Assembly: GCA_023142975.1 (NCBI GenBank)
Contig: JAGLIN010000018.1
Span: forward strand, 1 to 6,913
Source: Candidatus Parcubacteria bacterium
GTDB taxonomy: Bacteria; Patescibacteriota; Minisyncoccia; JAHIHE01; JAGLIN01
Direction of reading: 5' to 3'
Length of the DNA: 6,913 nucleotides
The notes under the pieces: model-generated
Database searches by the model: none
What the model saw: the letters and a program-made list of their open reading frames with translations, nothing else
Told to the model about the DNA's origin: nothing
In this document: one piece after another, positions 5,142 to 6,913 of the stretch
How positions within the stretch are numbered: position 1 is the first letter of the stretch
Layout: each line of letters begins with the position of its first letter
Translations under genes and position numbers: made by a program

Positions 5142-5169
5142 ATCTTATCACAGCGATAAAAAAAGTCAA
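5142..5169 (-). promoter_or_regulatory. Promoter for the 66-aa gene (extended -10)
   Basis: Minus strand: -35 TTGACT (5169-5164), 16-base spacer, -10 TAAGAT (5147-5142) preceded by TGA, which gives an extended -10 (TGnTAAGAT). The Shine-Dalgarno AAGGAG follows at 5125-5120. The upstream side is A/T-rich, as for the other minus-strand promoters here. Confidence 0.55.
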
Positions 5170-5216
5170 ATAAAAATATTTTAATCATGGACATTATTCC
5201 AAATAAAAAATCAAAG

Positions 5217-5235
5217 CTCCTTTATCAAAAAGGAG
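5217..5235 (+). promoter_or_regulatory. Hairpin covering the Shine-Dalgarno of the DUF4012 internal start
   Basis: CTCCTTT (5217-5223) can pair with AAAGGAG (5229-5235) across a 5-base loop (ATCAA). The right arm contains the AGGAG Shine-Dalgarno that lies 8 bases before the ATG at 5244. If the transcript begins upstream, this pairing would hide the ribosome site. It would be moot if translation starts at the in-frame ATG at 5187, because the hairpin would then be inside the coding region. Confidence 0.55.
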
Positions 5236-5243
5236 ATCAAAAA

Positions 5244-6913
5244 ATGAATGGGGTTATTGACCTGCGTTGTTTTGATGATGGAAAAAGAAAACAGAGAGGC
5301 ATAGATAATAAAAAAAATAAAATAGTTTATGAGATTATCAGAAAAGAGAATCTTAAACCAAAGATTGAATTACAAACTCAGCAAATTAAGCGAAATAGTT
5401 TTTATAAAAAAATAAAATCGCAAAAAGCGTTTTCAATTCCGAAAGTTCGGGGTTTCCAGTTTCCAGTTTTTAATTTAAAATTAAAAAAATCTTTCGCGCT
5501 CTTTATTTTTATAATCCTTTTTATTCCAGCAATAATTTTTTCCTTATCTTTTATTCAAAAAAGTGTTGAACAAAAAGGCAAAGTTCTCGGAGTCGGAACT
5601 CAAGCATACGACTATTTAAAGTCGGCGGGACAATCGGCAGCTGATTCTGATTTCGAAAACAGTGTTGAAAATTTTGATCTGGCAACAACGAGTTTTTCTA
5701 ACGCGAAAGAAATGATAAATGAATTTGGTTTTGGAATAGCGTCTGTTTTAAATAATATTTCAATAAACACGCCCATTTCCACAGCTGAGAATCTGGCAGA
5801 AGCCGGCGAAAACATATCTTTGGTTGGAAAAAATATCTCAGGACTAATGGATAAAATTACGCGTTTAGACAAAGACGGATTTTCTCTAAATTCTGTCCTT
5901 GATTTTCAAGCAGATATAAACAATATAGCTTTTAATTTAAACAACGCGCAAAAAAATATAGAAAAAGTAAACATAGATTATATTCCAGAAGATTTGCGCG
6001 AAAAAATGGAAATGGCGAAAAGTCAGCTGCCGGCAATTTCTAAAAATTTCAATAATTTATCAAACGATTTTCCAGTTATAGCTAAAATACTTGGAAGTGA
6101 ACGCCCGCAAGAATATCTGCTTCTTTTTCAGAACAGCAGTGAAATGAGAGCGACAGGAGGTTTCGTTGGCAGTTATGGAATTCTTGATATAGAAGATGGC
6201 AAGATAAAAAACTTATTTATTGATGGGATATTCAATCCAGACGGGCAGTTGACGGAAAAAATAGTTCCTCCAATTCCGATTCAAAAAATTAGCGACGCGT
6301 GGAGTATGCATGACGCTAATTGGTTTATTGATTTTCCGACAAGCGCGAAAAAAGTGGCGTTGTTTTATGAAAAAACTGGCGGACCGACAGTTGACGGTGT
6401 TATAGCCATAACACCAAAAGTACTTGAAAAAATGCTGGAAGTCACCGGGCCGATTGAGATGTCAGAATATAATATTGTTATTGATAAAAATAATTTTCTT
6501 ACTGAGACGCAGTTGCAAGTTGAGGAATTATATGACAAGGAAGAAAATAAACCAAAACAAATTTTAGCCGATCTTGCTCCCAAAATAATAGATGAGTTGT
6601 TTGACACTGAAGCTTTAAGCTCTGAAAAAAAAGCGCAAAGATATTTAGATATAATTAATATATTAGAAGAAAGTTTTAAAGAAAAGCATATTCTTTTTTA
6701 TCATAGAGATTCAGAAATAAATGATATGATAATCAAAAGGGGATGGGGAGGGCAAATTTTGGATTCCAACGGTGATTATCTAAGCGTGGCGCATAGCAAT
6801 ATAAACGGTTATAAAACAGACGCTGTCATTGACGAAAAAATTATTCATAATTCGGAAATCTCAAGCGACGGTTCTGTGGTAGACACTGTTAGAATTATCA
6901 GAAAACACACTGG
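5244..6913 (+). CDS. DUF4012 domain membrane protein, 3' end missing
   Basis: The frame stays open to the window edge (556 codons from the ATG at 5244). That start has AGGAG 8 bases upstream; an in-frame ATG at 5187 (M-D-I-I-P-N) would add 19 residues but has no Shine-Dalgarno. Layout from 5244: a basic cytoplasmic region of about 80 residues, one membrane helix at about 83-104 (LFIFIILFIPAIIFSLSF), a helical extracytoplasmic stalk rich in Asn, Ala and Glu at about 110-280, then the DUF4012 core. The core begins LGSERPQEYLLLFQ, then NSSEMRATGGFVGSYG (about 283-312), DANWFIDFP (about 357-365), VDGVIAITPKVLEKML and VTGPIEM. These are the hallmark blocks of DUF4012, common in CPR and actinobacterial surface loci. 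Function is not established; the context suggests assembly or anchoring of a surface polymer. The N-terminal region carries a short heptanucleotide repeat. Confidence 0.88.
   Translation, partial: MNGVIDLRCFDDGKRKQRGIDNKKNKIVYEIIRKENLKPKIELQTQQIKRNSFYKKIKSQKAFSIPKVRGFQFPVFNLKLKKSFALFIFIILFIPAIIFSLSFIQKSVEQKGKVLGVGTQAYDYLKSAGQSAADSDFENSVENFDLATTSFSNAKEMINEFGFGIASVLNNISINTPISTAENLAEAGENISLVGKNISGLMDKITRLDKDGFSLNSVLDFQADINNIAFNLNNAQKNIEKVNIDYIPEDLREKMEMAKSQLPAISKNFNNLSNDFPVIAKILGSERPQEYLLLFQNSSEMRATGGFVGSYGILDIEDGKIKNLFIDGIFNPDGQLTEKIVPPIPIQKISDAWSMHDANWFIDFPTSAKKVALFYEKTGGPTVDGVIAITPKVLEKMLEVTGPIEMSEYNIVIDKNNFLTETQLQVEELYDKEENKPKQILADLAPKIIDELFDTEALSSEKKAQRYLDIINILEESFKEKHILFYHRDSEINDMIIKRGWGGQILDSNGDYLSVAHSNINGYKTDAVIDEKIIHNSEISSDGSVVDTVRIIRKHT
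5451..5471 (+). repeat. Heptanucleotide repeat (AGTTTCC)n in the DUF4012 gene
   Basis: Three 7-base units, GGTTTCC, AGTTTCC and AGTTTTT, encode GFQFPVF just before the membrane helix. The unit differs from the AGTATTC unit in the glycosyltransferase gene at two positions and has the same length and same A-G-T start. Loss or gain of one unit would shift the frame before the membrane helix and abolish the protein. Confidence 0.6.

Noticed and set aside
4886..5165. 11-base repeat (GATAAAAAAAG at 4886-4896 and 5155-5165) flanking the 66-residue gene, possible second cassette bracket
   Set aside because: It is mostly a poly-A run, which is expected around U-tracts and A-rich promoters in such DNA; too short and simple to claim.
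5612..6607. Minus-strand open frames at 5612-5872 and 6365-6607
   Set aside because: Both are antisense to the DUF4012 gene, whose motifs run through the same bases, and neither has a ribosome site or promoter.

Overview
The window is AT-rich (roughly one third G+C by eye) and codes for cell-surface polysaccharide assembly. The most likely source is a Patescibacteria/CPR genome of the Parcubacteria type. The reasons are several family-4 glycosyltransferases packed with a short Wzz-like protein, a large DUF4012 membrane protein, and AT-rich genes largely without Shine-Dalgarno sites. This is inferred from gene content; no rRNA or marker gene is present. TGA is used as a stop (66-aa gene), so the standard bacterial code applies as far as can be seen.

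Layout. Plus strand, 1-2506: the 3' part of a WbaZ-like glycosyltransferase, a short Wzz chain-length protein and an MtfB-like glycosyltransferase, with gaps of 9 and 19 bases, so probably one operon. Minus strand, 2542-3710: a two-helix small membrane protein, a CDP-alcohol phosphatidyltransferase (TTG start) and a second two-helix small protein. Plus strand, 3751-4890: a second MtfB-like glycosyltransferase. Minus strand, 4909-5109: a single-helix small protein. Plus strand, from 5187 or 5244 to the window edge: a DUF4012 protein that runs off the end.

The two strands are organised differently. Each of the four minus-strand genes has its own sigma70-like promoter (TTGACT or TTGACA at -35), a clear Shine-Dalgarno site and a hairpin-plus-U-tract terminator. 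The complete plus-strand genes have no recognisable Shine-Dalgarno, except for an internal start in the DUF4012 gene whose site sits inside a hairpin. The minus-strand genes therefore look like self-contained cassettes between polysaccharide genes. One of them is bracketed by a 23-bp direct repeat that duplicates the 3' end of the preceding glycosyltransferase gene.

Other unusual structure: a perfect 24-bp GC-rich palindrome inside the first complete glycosyltransferase gene, and heptanucleotide tandem repeats (AGTATTC and AGTTTCC types) inside that gene and the DUF4012 gene. Copy-number change in these repeats would shift the reading frame. No tRNA, rRNA, CRISPR array or transposase gene was seen, and no gene-free stretch exceeds 300 bases.
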